NCBI RefSeq assembly: GCF_937997465.1
Contig: NZ_CALKTQ010000051.1
Location: 1 to 5,675, forward strand
From: an uncultured Campylobacter sp.
Lineage (GTDB): Bacteria; Campylobacterota; Campylobacteria; Campylobacterales; Campylobacteraceae
Reading direction: 5' to 3'
Length of the DNA stretch: 5,675 nucleotides
Part shown: positions 1 to 5,675 of the stretch, piece by piece
How the letters are laid out: each line of letters opens with the position of its first letter
How positions within the stretch are numbered: position 1 is the stretch's first letter
Notes under the pieces: model-generated
What the model saw: only the letters and a program-made list of their open reading frames with translations
Database searches by the model: none
Told to the model about the DNA's origin: nothing
Position numbers and translations under genes: made by a program

Positions 1-2
1 TC

Positions 3-1862
3 GCTGTGGAAAAGGATGATTTATTTTCTGATGACATTTTAAAGGGGGAAAATCAAAAGATTTTGAGTTTGGAAACTTTTGATGGGAAAGAATGTAGTGA
101 AAAATCAGAAGGGAAAAATGAATTTTTAGAAGATAATATTGGAAAAAGTAATGAAAATAATGAAGCAAAAGAAGAGAAAGAAGTAGTTTTAAAAGTTGCA
201 CATGTTGAACCTGAAACAAGATCTACTAATAGGGCTCTTCTAATCTTTAAGGAAGAAGTAGAAGAAGCTTCTAAGGGAAGTATAAAAATAGAAATATATC
301 CAAATGGAGCTCTTGGAGGAGATGTTCAATTGACAGAATCTGTTGCGATGGGAACGATTGATATGGCTTTGCCTTCAACATCTGTTTTAACATCATATAC
401 TGATAATTTTGGAATTTTAGATATGCCTTATCTTTTTATATCTTCGGAAGCTGCATTTAATGCAATGGATGGAAAAATGGGTGAATATTTTAATGAAGCT
501 CTAAAATCATCTGGATTAGTAAACTTAGGTTATACATATAATGGACCTAGAAGTATAACAAATAGTGTAAGAGAAATAAAGAAACCAGAAGATTTAAAAG
601 GAATAAAAGTTAGAGTAATGGAAAGCCCTGTTTTTATCGACTTCTTTAGAACATTAGGTGCTAATCCAACTCCTATGAGTTTTACTGAAGTATATACTGC
701 TTTACAACAAGGAGCTGTTGAAGCACAAGAGAATCCACCTTCATTAATATATGCAAATAAATTTTATGAAGTACAAAAATTTTTAAGTATTACAGAACAT
801 GTCCATAATTTTCTTGCATTTATTATGAATGCAGAGAAATTTAATTCTTTAAGCGATGAACAAAAAGCTATATTACAAGAAAAAGCAAAAAAATATATAG
901 AAAATCAAAGAAAAATGGAACTTGAAGATAATAATAAATATATAGAATTATTGGGAACTGAAGGAAAATTAAAAGTTAATATTTTAACTGCTGATGAAAA
1001 AGAAAAATTTAAACAATTTATCTTAAGTAATTGCACCATGGTTGAAATAGTTGTGACTGACCAACAAGAAGCATTTAACTACTTTGACTCACAAAATACC
1101 AGAGGTAAAGCACTAGAAGTGCACGATCTGCTAAAAGCATACCATCTAAGGCATATGGCAGATGATGACGAAGCTAAAAAAGTGCAGGTAATATCAAATT
1201 GGGAGGATAAAAATAGCGATGAAATAAAAGAAATTTTTAGCGATTTTTTGTTTCCTATTATTAGATGGCAACGTAGAGAGAGCGGATTATATTATTCCAA
1301 AGACCACATAGATATTTTTAAAGGTATAGACCATACTTCGCTATACAATGTGACTAAATTTAATAAAGCAGCGATCGAATTCGGCGCGCAAAATAGCGGT
1401 AAATTTTTACTCACTCAAGATTTGTTAAGTGGAAAACACTTTTTTGATTTCACAGCTCACTACCTAGACCTTTACCATAAAATAAAGAATTTTGTAGAAG
1501 CAAAATATAACGACAACACTATGCCTAGAAAAAAGAGAGGCGATAAATATATAGTAAGACTTTTTGAATGCCTTATAATGGCATTTGTTGATAGATTTGG
1601 CTTTGATGAGCTTAGCGAAAATATTTGCGCATTTTTTTATAGATACGTTTATACTTTACGTTTGGCAAAACAGGCCGTATATCTAGAGAGCATAAACAAA
1701 TATGCACTTGGATATCAAGATGAAAATAGCGGATTAAATTTATTTGAAAAAATATCTCATATGAGGTCGCCAGATGAAATTTACAGCGTTGAGCTATGTG
1801 ATATTGAAACAATCGTTAATGGATACGATGATATAAAAAATAGATTGGAGATTAAAAAATGA
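3..1862 (+). CDS. Chimeric ORF: TRAP transporter solute-binding protein (DctP type) fused to C-terminal part of a DUF262 protein; 5' end outside the window
   Basis: The frame is open to the left edge; GTG at 6 is a possible start, has no visible RBS, and is used for residue numbers here. Residues 1-45 are acidic and unrecognised. Residues ~46-335 read as a DctP-family periplasmic binding protein: VLKVAHVEPE (61-70), YPNGALGGD (98-106), KGIKVRVMESP (198-208, with Arg203 where the family binds the substrate carboxylate) and a segment rich in TALQQGAVEAQENP (231-244). No signal peptide or lipobox precedes it, and the family's C-terminal helices are missing. From ~336 the protein becomes the distal part of a DUF262 protein, marked by FDSQNTRGKALEVHDLLKAYHL (360-381), without the N-terminal DGQQR half. 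A secreted binding protein joined to half of a cytosolic restriction protein makes no functional sense. Codon use also changes at the join. The parts are well recognised; the fusion is probably artefactual. Confidence 0.8.
   Translation, partial: AVEKDDLFSDDILKGENQKILSLETFDGKECSEKSEGKNEFLEDNIGKSNENNEAKEEKEVVLKVAHVEPETRSTNRALLIFKEEVEEASKGSIKIEIYPNGALGGDVQLTESVAMGTIDMALPSTSVLTSYTDNFGILDMPYLFISSEAAFNAMDGKMGEYFNEALKSSGLVNLGYTYNGPRSITNSVREIKKPEDLKGIKVRVMESPVFIDFFRTLGANPTPMSFTEVYTALQQGAVEAQENPPSLIYANKFYEVQKFLSITEHVHNFLAFIMNAEKFNSLSDEQKAILQEKAKKYIENQRKMELEDNNKYIELLGTEGKLKVNILTADEKEKFKQFILSNCTMVEIVVTDQQEAFNYFDSQNTRGKALEVHDLLKAYHLRHMADDDEAKKVQVISNWEDKNSDEIKEIFSDFLFPIIRWQRRESGLYYSKDHIDIFKGIDHTSLYNVTKFNKAAIEFGAQNSGKFLLTQDLLSGKHFFDFTAHYLDLYHKIKNFVEAKYNDNTMPRKKRGDKYIVRLFECLIMAFVDRFGFDELSENICAFFYRYVYTLRLAKQAVYLESINKYALGYQDENSGLNLFEKISHMRSPDEIYSVELCDIETIVNGYDDIKNRLEIKK
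138..165. other. Probable left breakpoint of the TRAP-binding-protein segment
   Basis: Around residue 46 the frame changes from an unrecognised acidic stretch to GKSNENNEAKEEKE followed by the DctP domain. That short polar linker is what normally follows the lipobox cysteine of a lipoprotein-type DctP, where one would expect a hydrophobic signal ending in Cys just before GKSNEN. Here the signal is absent and DNIGKS stands in its place. The DNA is low-complexity and A-rich (GGAAAAAGTAATGAAAATAA), suitable for a false or illegitimate join. The exact position is uncertain. Confidence 0.4.
996..1020. other. Breakpoint between TRAP binding protein and DUF262 segment
   Basis: The DctP-like reading ends at LTADEKEKFK and the DUF262-like reading starts at about KQFILSNCTMVEI. 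The DNA across the join is an A-rich low-complexity run (GAAAAAGAAAAATTTAAAC) that AT-rich genomes could share. Serine codon AGC is used about 2 times in 20 in the binding-protein segment but 8 times in 16 after the join. GGA nearly monopolises glycine before it, whereas GGT and GGC appear freely after it. The shift in codon style together with the shift in protein family supports two different sources. Confidence 0.65.
1847..1862 (+). promoter_or_regulatory. Ribosome binding site and ATGA start/stop overlap
   Basis: GGAG at 1847-1850 sits 8 bases before the ATG at 1859, and this ATG shares bases with the TGA stop (1860-1862) of the upstream frame. The overlap fixes the start of the second DUF262 gene and suggests translational coupling. 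It implies that the DUF262 part of the upstream frame is the natural operon partner. Confidence 0.75.
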
Positions 1863-3646
1863 GTAAAACAGATGATCTAAAATTTAGTGTAGAAAAAATT
1901 TTTGAAAGCAAGTATCTCATACCCATATATCAGCGCAACTACGCCTGGGGCGAAAAAGAGATAGTGGCACTTTTGGATGATATAAGCAGTAATAATAATG
2001 AGTATTTTATAGGGAGCTTAGTCGTAAGAGAAAAAGATGGTGTTTTTGAAGTTATAGATGGGCAGCAAAGACTCACAACTCTATATTTGACACTAAGATA
2101 TCTTAAGTACGACATAAAAGATAAACTAGAATTTGAAGCCAGGCAAAAGTCAAATGAAACACTAGAAAAAATTTACAATGTTGATAAATGGGCTGATTTG
2201 CCGTCTAGTGAAATAGTAAGCGGGTTTAAAATTATAAAAGAGTATTTTCAAAACAATAGAGGTTTTGAAAATAAAATTTTAAAAGCACAAATTCTACGCG
2301 TGCCAGTCCCAAATGATGCCGATCTAAATCATTTTTTTGAGATAATGAACACAAGAGGCGAGCAACTAGAATTTCACCAAGTCGTAAAAGCAAAAATTTT
2401 AAAAATCTTAGAAGAAAAAGAGAGAAAAATAGCTGCGTTAGTTTGGGATGCATGTGCGGATATGGATAGATACGTGCAGATGAGTTTTAAAAAGAAATTA
2501 AGAGAACAAATTTTTGGCAATGAATGGGATAAAATTTGTGATGAAAATAAACTTTTTGAAATTTCTATAGAAGATGACAGCGATGCTGAAGGGAGGCTAC
2601 TAAGCGAAATTTTAGACAACAAAAATTTAACTTCCGAAAAAACAATGCAAGATGAAGGCGAAAACGAAAGATTTTCATCTATTATAAATTTCCCAAATTT
2701 TCTTTTACAAGTAAATGCCGTTATGAGCAATAATACAAGCAGTACAAATGAACTGCTTTATGATAAAAAATTGATTGATAATTTAAAAAAATACTTCGAT
2801 AATAGTGAAAATGCCAAAAATTTTATCTACAACCTTTTAAAATTTAGATTTTTGTTTGATAAATTTATTATAAAAACTGATGAAAATGATAAAAATGACG
2901 GAGAAAAATGGTCGCTAAAAATGCTCAAAAAATATCGCAATAACAACAAAGATACATTCGGCTACGTGGATACGTTTGATAACAATAAATTAGTTGTCAC
3001 CTTGCAGTCTTGCTTGCGTATCACATATACTTCGCCACGCGCTATGGAGTGGATTTTTACACTTCTTAAGAGACTTAACGAAAATACAACAGCCAATATG
3101 CAAGAAATTTTAGAAACGTATGCAAGAGAGAAGGTAAAAAATGCGCTAGAAAAAAGCACCTCTTATCCTATGTGTGAGAGAATAGTCCTTGCTTATCTTG
3201 ATTATATTTTATATAGAGAGTGTATAGTTAGCACTCGAAATAGCGAACCAAAACAAAAACTACAAAATGCTTTTGAAGCGGTTGGCGATGTAAATTTAAA
3301 AAATTTAAAAGAGTGGGAATTTAAATTTAGAGACTCTATCGAGCATTTTTACCCACAAAATCCTTCTGGGGATAGTATAGAGTGCATGAATGATGACGGA
3401 ATTTTGAACTCTTTTGGCAACTTAGCGCTTGTTACAACTTCCGGTAACTCTAAATTTTCTAATCTTGCCCCGTCTGCAAAACTAACCACATATCCAAATA
3501 TAATAACGCAAAGCCTAAAATTGATATTGATGTCGGAGTGCATCAAGAACGGTACCCTGGATGAATATAAAGAAGCGATTGTCAAACATGGCCAAGAAAT
3601 GTTAAGCATTTTACGGTATGACGTAGAGTATGTTGACATAGAATAA
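1859..3646 (+). CDS. DUF262 and DUF1524 (GmrSD-type restriction) domain protein
   Basis: The 595-residue protein has the two domains of GmrSD-type, modification-dependent restriction enzymes in one chain. The N-terminal DUF262 (ParB/Srx-like NTPase fold) shows IPIYQRNYAW (21-30), FIGSLVV (50-56), the signature VIDGQQRLTTL (65-75) and FFEIMNTRGEQLEFHQVVKAKIL-type residues (159-181, NTRG at 164-167). A long helical middle, rich in Lys, Glu and Asn, links to the C-terminal DUF1524 HNH-like nuclease. There, SIEHFYPQNP (493-502) supplies the putative catalytic His496, and FGNLALVTTSGNSKFSN (519-535) supplies conserved Asn521 and Asn530. All key residues appear intact, so an active enzyme is predicted. 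By family knowledge, such proteins use nucleotide to restrict DNA carrying modified bases, but the specificity cannot be read here. It overlaps the preceding DUF262 frame by four bases and ends at a hairpin, so the two probably form one operon. Confidence 0.92.
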   Translation: MSKTDDLKFSVEKIFESKYLIPIYQRNYAWGEKEIVALLDDISSNNNEYFIGSLVVREKDGVFEVIDGQQRLTTLYLTLRYLKYDIKDKLEFEARQKSNETLEKIYNVDKWADLPSSEIVSGFKIIKEYFQNNRGFENKILKAQILRVPVPNDADLNHFFEIMNTRGEQLEFHQVVKAKILKILEEKERKIAALVWDACADMDRYVQMSFKKKLREQIFGNEWDKICDENKLFEISIEDDSDAEGRLLSEILDNKNLTSEKTMQDEGENERFSSIINFPNFLLQVNAVMSNNTSSTNELLYDKKLIDNLKKYFDNSENAKNFIYNLLKFRFLFDKFIIKTDENDKNDGEKWSLKMLKKYRNNNKDTFGYVDTFDNNKLVVTLQSCLRITYTSPRAMEWIFTLLKRLNENTTANMQEILETYAREKVKNALEKSTSYPMCERIVLAYLDYILYRECIVSTRNSEPKQKLQNAFEAVGDVNLKNLKEWEFKFRDSIEHFYPQNPSGDSIECMNDDGILNSFGNLALVTTSGNSKFSNLAPSAKLTTYPNIITQSLKLILMSECIKNGTLDEYKEAIVKHGQEMLSILRYDVEYVDIE

Positions 3647-3655
3647 TACAAGATT

Positions 3656-3684
3656 TTTAACTTGCCTATTTTTGGCAAGTTAAA
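3656..3684. terminator. Hairpin terminator between convergent genes
   Basis: A perfect 11-bp stem (3656-3666 with 3674-3684, core AACTTGCC/GGCAAGTT) closes a 7-base loop TATTTTT. It lies ten bases after the stop of the DUF262-DUF1524 gene and just past the stop of the convergent WYL gene. On the plus strand it is followed by AT-rich sequence with short T runs (3685-3697). It could serve both genes, although neither strand has a long clean U tract. Confidence 0.75.
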
Positions 3685-3695
3685 TTTGATATATT

Positions 3696-4631
3696 TTATA
3701 TACTTCCTTGGTTTAACTCCTCAAAATACTCCCCTATCTCATCTCTTAGCTCATCTGCTAGCTCTTTTGGTTCAAGCACCTTGATAAATGGGATGTAGTA
3801 GTATATGAGTGGCTTGATCTCCATTATGTTGGTGTACTCTATATCGATGATGACGGAGCCATCGGAGTCCTGGCCATATATGCTTTGCTTGGCATATGGT
3901 TTTCTCTCAAAATACTTCTTTATCTGCGGCGCTAAAAGCAGCTTGGCCGTCTTTGGCTCATCTAGCGTCGCCCATGCGGAGTTTATATTTTTTAGCCTAT
4001 CTTCTATTTTTGCTTCTACATTAAATTTGCCCTCAAGTATTTTAATGTTTGCGATGCTTTTTAGATGAAATTTTTTAAAGGTATCGTTTTTGCCCGTATC
4101 AAGAAAAAGCAAATACCAAAACCCGTCAAACATCGCTAGTTTTAGCGGTTTTATCTTAAATTTAAAGTTATTATACTCACACTCTACCAGTCTTTTTTCT
4201 TTGATGGCGTTTTCAAGTAGTTCGAAATTTGCAAAGTCTTTTTCGTCTAGTTTCTCGTTGTTTATATTAGTTAGTATAGGATGGTTTAGCCTGCTAGTGA
4301 TCTGCTCTAGTAAGACGTGAGCCTTTGAATAAAAATTTGTCCCCATGGTTTTTGAGATATTGTCTAGGATGTTTATGATGGTTCGCTCTTCTTGATCTAG
4401 GTTATCTTTGGCCTCGGTTTTATCCATGCTCCACATCCTACCCTTTTTTACGGCTCCGTTTTTGGCTAGCACGTCATAAAGATCTCTTTGTATGGTTTTA
4501 GTGCAAACGCCGAGCTTCTCCGAAAGTTCGGATATGGAGTGAGGTTTGTTACTGATAAGAACGGCTATATCGTTTATGCGTTCGTATTTACTCGTGCTAG
4601 TTTCTGGGATGATTTTTTTAGGTTTTTGCAT
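3696..4631 (-). CDS. HTH-WYL domain transcriptional regulator
   Basis: The 311-residue protein has the usual WYL-regulator layout. A DeoR/HTH_11-like winged helix spans ~15-68, with SISELSEKLGVCTKTIQRD (32-50) as the helix-turn-helix. A helical linker spans ~75-130. The WYL domain (~134-203) contains FDGFWYLLFLD (168-178), with the Trp-Tyr-Leu motif at 172-174. A WCX-type C-terminal domain ends in IKPLIYYYIPFIKVLEPKEL (272-291). The WYL position usually reading fRLDRI is FHLKSI (188-193) here, so the conserved arginines that normally line the ligand pocket are replaced. The start is fixed by AAAGGAG five bases upstream. The gene is convergent with the DUF262 operon and stands alone. WYL proteins of this size often act as repressors of phage-defence genes (BrxR and CapW are examples), so control of its own promoter or of neighbouring defence genes is likely but inferred. 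Confidence 0.92.
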   Translation of the reverse strand: MQKPKKIIPETSTSKYERINDIAVLISNKPHSISELSEKLGVCTKTIQRDLYDVLAKNGAVKKGRMWSMDKTEAKDNLDQEERTIINILDNISKTMGTNFYSKAHVLLEQITSRLNHPILTNINNEKLDEKDFANFELLENAIKEKRLVECEYNNFKFKIKPLKLAMFDGFWYLLFLDTGKNDTFKKFHLKSIANIKILEGKFNVEAKIEDRLKNINSAWATLDEPKTAKLLLAPQIKKYFERKPYAKQSIYGQDSDGSVIIDIEYTNIMEIKPLIYYYIPFIKVLEPKELADELRDEIGEYFEELNQGSI

Positions 4632-4636
4632 GGAAG

Positions 4637-4680
4637 CTCCTTTGGGAGTATTATAGCGATATAAGACTTATAGTTGTCTA
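4637..4680 (-). promoter_or_regulatory. Promoter-like boxes and RBS of the WYL regulator gene
   Basis: On the minus strand AAAGGAG (4637-4643) is a good Shine-Dalgarno sequence five bases before the ATG. A perfect TATAAT lies at 4650-4655, with TAGACA (4675-4680, one mismatch to TTGACA) 19 bases upstream. Transcription from it would give a very short leader of about a dozen bases. An alternative -10 is TATAAG at 4667-4672. In Campylobacter the -35 box is poorly conserved, so the choice between these is open. Confidence 0.5.
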
Positions 4681-4707
4681 GTTTAAAAGGCATAGACTCA
4701 AGATAAG

Positions 4708-4733
4708 CTAAAAACATTTAAACATGTTTTTAG
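4708..4733. promoter_or_regulatory. Perfect 10-bp inverted repeat, candidate operator
   Basis: CTAAAAACAT, then six bases (TTAAAC), then ATGTTTTTAG form a perfect inverted repeat about 75 bases upstream of the WYL regulator start and just beyond the end of the transposase remnant. Two copies of GACTCAA (4695-4701 and 4744-4750) flank it in direct orientation. An AT-rich dyad of this size fits a dimeric winged-helix repressor site. It could instead be a weak terminator or an insertion-sequence edge. Assigning it to the WYL protein is inference from position. Confidence 0.4.
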
Positions 4734-4746
4734 ATATAATTTTGAC

Positions 4747-5080
4747 TCAATGGAACTTAAACATATTCTTTCTTATCAATTTCAATAGTTTATGATACAA
4801 GTTTTCCTGCGTAGTTTTAGTATTATATCCGAATTCACCACCTTGAAGATGTAACAAGAAATTCTCTTTATCTTAACTTCTCTGTAGTCACTACTATCGT
4901 TACGCTTGAAAATTTAGATAACACATTTGGTGTCTCCATATTTTGGTGTTTGCAAATTCATTCTTTGACCGCTTTACTCTATAATGAGCTTTAGCTCCGT
5001 AAATCAACCAAATAGTTATAAGGTTTCCAGCAATAAGAATAAAATCTAATCCGCTCTTGTGCTTAGTTTAGAATGGGTAG
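4747..5080 (-). pseudogene. Decayed IS1595-family transposase remnant
   Basis: There is no intact frame, but successive minus-strand pieces line up with the order of an IS1595 (ISXO2-like) transposase. LPIL (5069-5080) is followed after a stop by FYSYCWKPYNYLVDL (about 5000-5042), resembling the family's YxDxWxxYxxLVDxG segment with the catalytic Asp replaced by Tyr. After a frameshift, GAKAHYRVKRSKNEFAN (about 4948-4999) matches the HYRVxHSKNEF region. Several stops follow, and the expected NGIExFW part is not recognisable. KENFLLHLQGGEFGYN and QENLYHKLLKLIRKN (4747-4872) then match the C-terminal helices and end at a TGA. The N-terminal half is missing; the remnant stops next to the end of hsdR. 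Family assignment is from memory of the motifs, without alignment. It is clearly non-functional and records an old insertion in this island. No clear terminal inverted repeats or target duplication were found. Confidence 0.65.
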
Positions 5081-5109
5081 GTTTCTTAAATACTAAATAA
5101 AACAGCATA

Positions 5110-5675
5110 TTAAATATTAACCCTCAAAGCTCTCTCAATGTTTTCCATTAGCCCTAATTTAAATTCATCATTTGTCGCAAAAAGCCTATAAAGCTCAAGC
5201 TCTTTTCTTCTTTCATTGTTTATCACTTCGTCTATTATTTTTGCGATAGCGAGCCTTCTGTTGATTTCATCTGTATTTTTCTCGTAATTCTCCTCAAAAT
5301 CTTTATGTGCTTTTACTTTACCCATAATGTGTATAAATTTAGCCCTTTGCTCATCAGGCGTAGCGTCCCAGCCCTTAAACCACTTCTCGTTAAAATTTCT
5401 TATTATCTCATCTAGTGGATCTTTTTTCTCATCATCTGCGTGAGCGCCTCTTAAATTTGGATTTTGCGGCTCTAGCTCCGCCTCGCTTGGATCTAGCTCT
5501 ATTTTTGCTCCAAGTCTCACCCTTTCTAGTCCATAAGTAGATAGATCGACTGCATTTAAAAGCTCGTCTAGTCTATCTTTATCCTTATCTTTTACGACCA
5601 TTTTAGGTATTAGAAATTTCAAAAACCAAAACAGCTTCTCGCACTCTACTATTTCATAAGGCATGATTGACGCCA
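5110..5675 (-). CDS. hsdR: Type I restriction enzyme R subunit, C-terminal part (5' end beyond the right edge)
   Basis: About 188 residues of the HsdR C-terminus are visible. The frame stays open past the internal Met at 5664 (reading ASIMPYEIVE) to the right edge, so that Met is not the start. Recognisable HsdR features in order are EKLFWFLKFLIPK, VDLSTYGLERVRLG, the acidic ELEPQNPNLRGAH stretch, DEIIRNFNEKWFKGWDATPDEQRAKF, and the terminal helical part with IAKIIDEVINNERRKELELYRLFA. This is the C-terminal helical domain that docks the motor subunit onto the HsdM/HsdS methyltransferase. The nuclease and DEAD-box motor domains lie outside the window. The ending matches the family's normal end, so the 3' end seems intact although an old insertion-sequence remnant abuts it. 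hsdM and hsdS are not in view and, if present, lie further right or elsewhere. Confidence 0.9.
   Translation of the reverse strand, partial: ASIMPYEIVECEKLFWFLKFLIPKMVVKDKDKDRLDELLNAVDLSTYGLERVRLGAKIELDPSEAELEPQNPNLRGAHADDEKKDPLDEIIRNFNEKWFKGWDATPDEQRAKFIHIMGKVKAHKDFEENYEKNTDEINRRLAIAKIIDEVINNERRKELELYRLFATNDEFKLGLMENIERALRVNI

Noticed and set aside
2232..3159. Minus-strand open frames opposite the DUF262-DUF1524 gene
   Set aside because: They are antisense shadows with low-complexity Ser/Leu/Phe composition and no recognisable domain.
3805..4320. Plus-strand open frames opposite the WYL regulator
   Set aside because: They are antisense shadows of a well-supported gene. Their Ser/Phe-rich composition comes from reading Lys/Glu codons backwards, and they have no RBS or recognisable domain.
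4735..4740. TATAAT on the plus strand beside the inverted repeat
   Set aside because: Nothing plausible lies downstream on that strand; only a 12-codon frame from 4751 and antisense of the transposase remnant and hsdR. Such hexamers are common by chance in AT-rich DNA.
4986..4997. Small hairpin GAGCT-TT-AGCTC
   Set aside because: It has a 5-bp stem with a 2-base loop inside the transposase remnant and no T tract; it is too small to support as a terminator or regulatory element.
4900..5067. A 55-codon minus-strand open stretch with a hydrophobic segment (ILIAGNLITIWLIYGA), looking like a small membrane protein
   Set aside because: It has no start codon. Its hydrophobic part is an out-of-frame reading of the transposase segment WKPYNYLVDL, while its later part continues the transposase in frame.
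1..5675. CRISPR arrays, tRNA or rRNA genes
   Set aside because: No regularly spaced repeats, cloverleaf-like sequence or rRNA-like conserved stretch was seen on either strand.

Overview
The window looks like DNA from an AT-rich epsilonproteobacterium, most likely a Campylobacter of the concisus/showae/curvus type. This rests on codon style (frequent aaattt, aatagc and gaaatttta) and on gene content typical of Campylobacter accessory islands; no marker gene is present, so it is an inference. The first ~1 kb is different. It encodes most of a TRAP-transporter solute-binding protein with Fusobacterium-like codon use (glycine almost always GGA, arginine AGA) and is joined in frame to a Campylobacter-like gene. 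I read the left end as a mosaic, probably an assembly chimera between two co-resident (for example oral) species, although a real recombination cannot be excluded from sequence alone.

Layout, left to right. (1) Positions 1-1862, plus strand: one open frame entering from the left edge. It has an acidic unrecognised stretch (to ~140), a DctP-type binding protein without signal peptide (~141 to ~1010), and the C-terminal part of a DUF262 (GmrSD-type) protein (~1010 to 1862). (2) 1859-3646, plus: a complete DUF262-DUF1524 protein, overlapping the previous frame by ATGA, with intact DGQQR and HNH-like motifs. (3) 3656-3684: a strong hairpin, probably a terminator, between convergent genes. (4) 3696-4631, minus: a HTH-WYL transcriptional regulator with its own RBS and promoter-like boxes. 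(5) 4632-5109: a 478-base stretch with no intact gene. Its left part holds the regulator's promoter region and a perfect 10-bp inverted repeat. Its right part holds a badly decayed minus-strand IS1595-family transposase remnant that is easy to miss because it is broken by frameshifts and stops. (6) 5110-5675, minus: the C-terminus of HsdR, the motor/nuclease subunit of a type I restriction-modification system, running off the right edge.

Taken together, this is part of a defence island: a type I R-M locus, then an insertion-sequence scar, then a WYL regulator of the kind that often controls phage-defence genes, then a two-gene DUF262 operon that probably encodes a modification-dependent (type IV-like) restriction system. 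The biologically interesting unit is the DUF262 pair plus the WYL regulator. The most striking sequence observation is the TRAP-DUF262 fusion, which should be treated as suspect until read support is checked.
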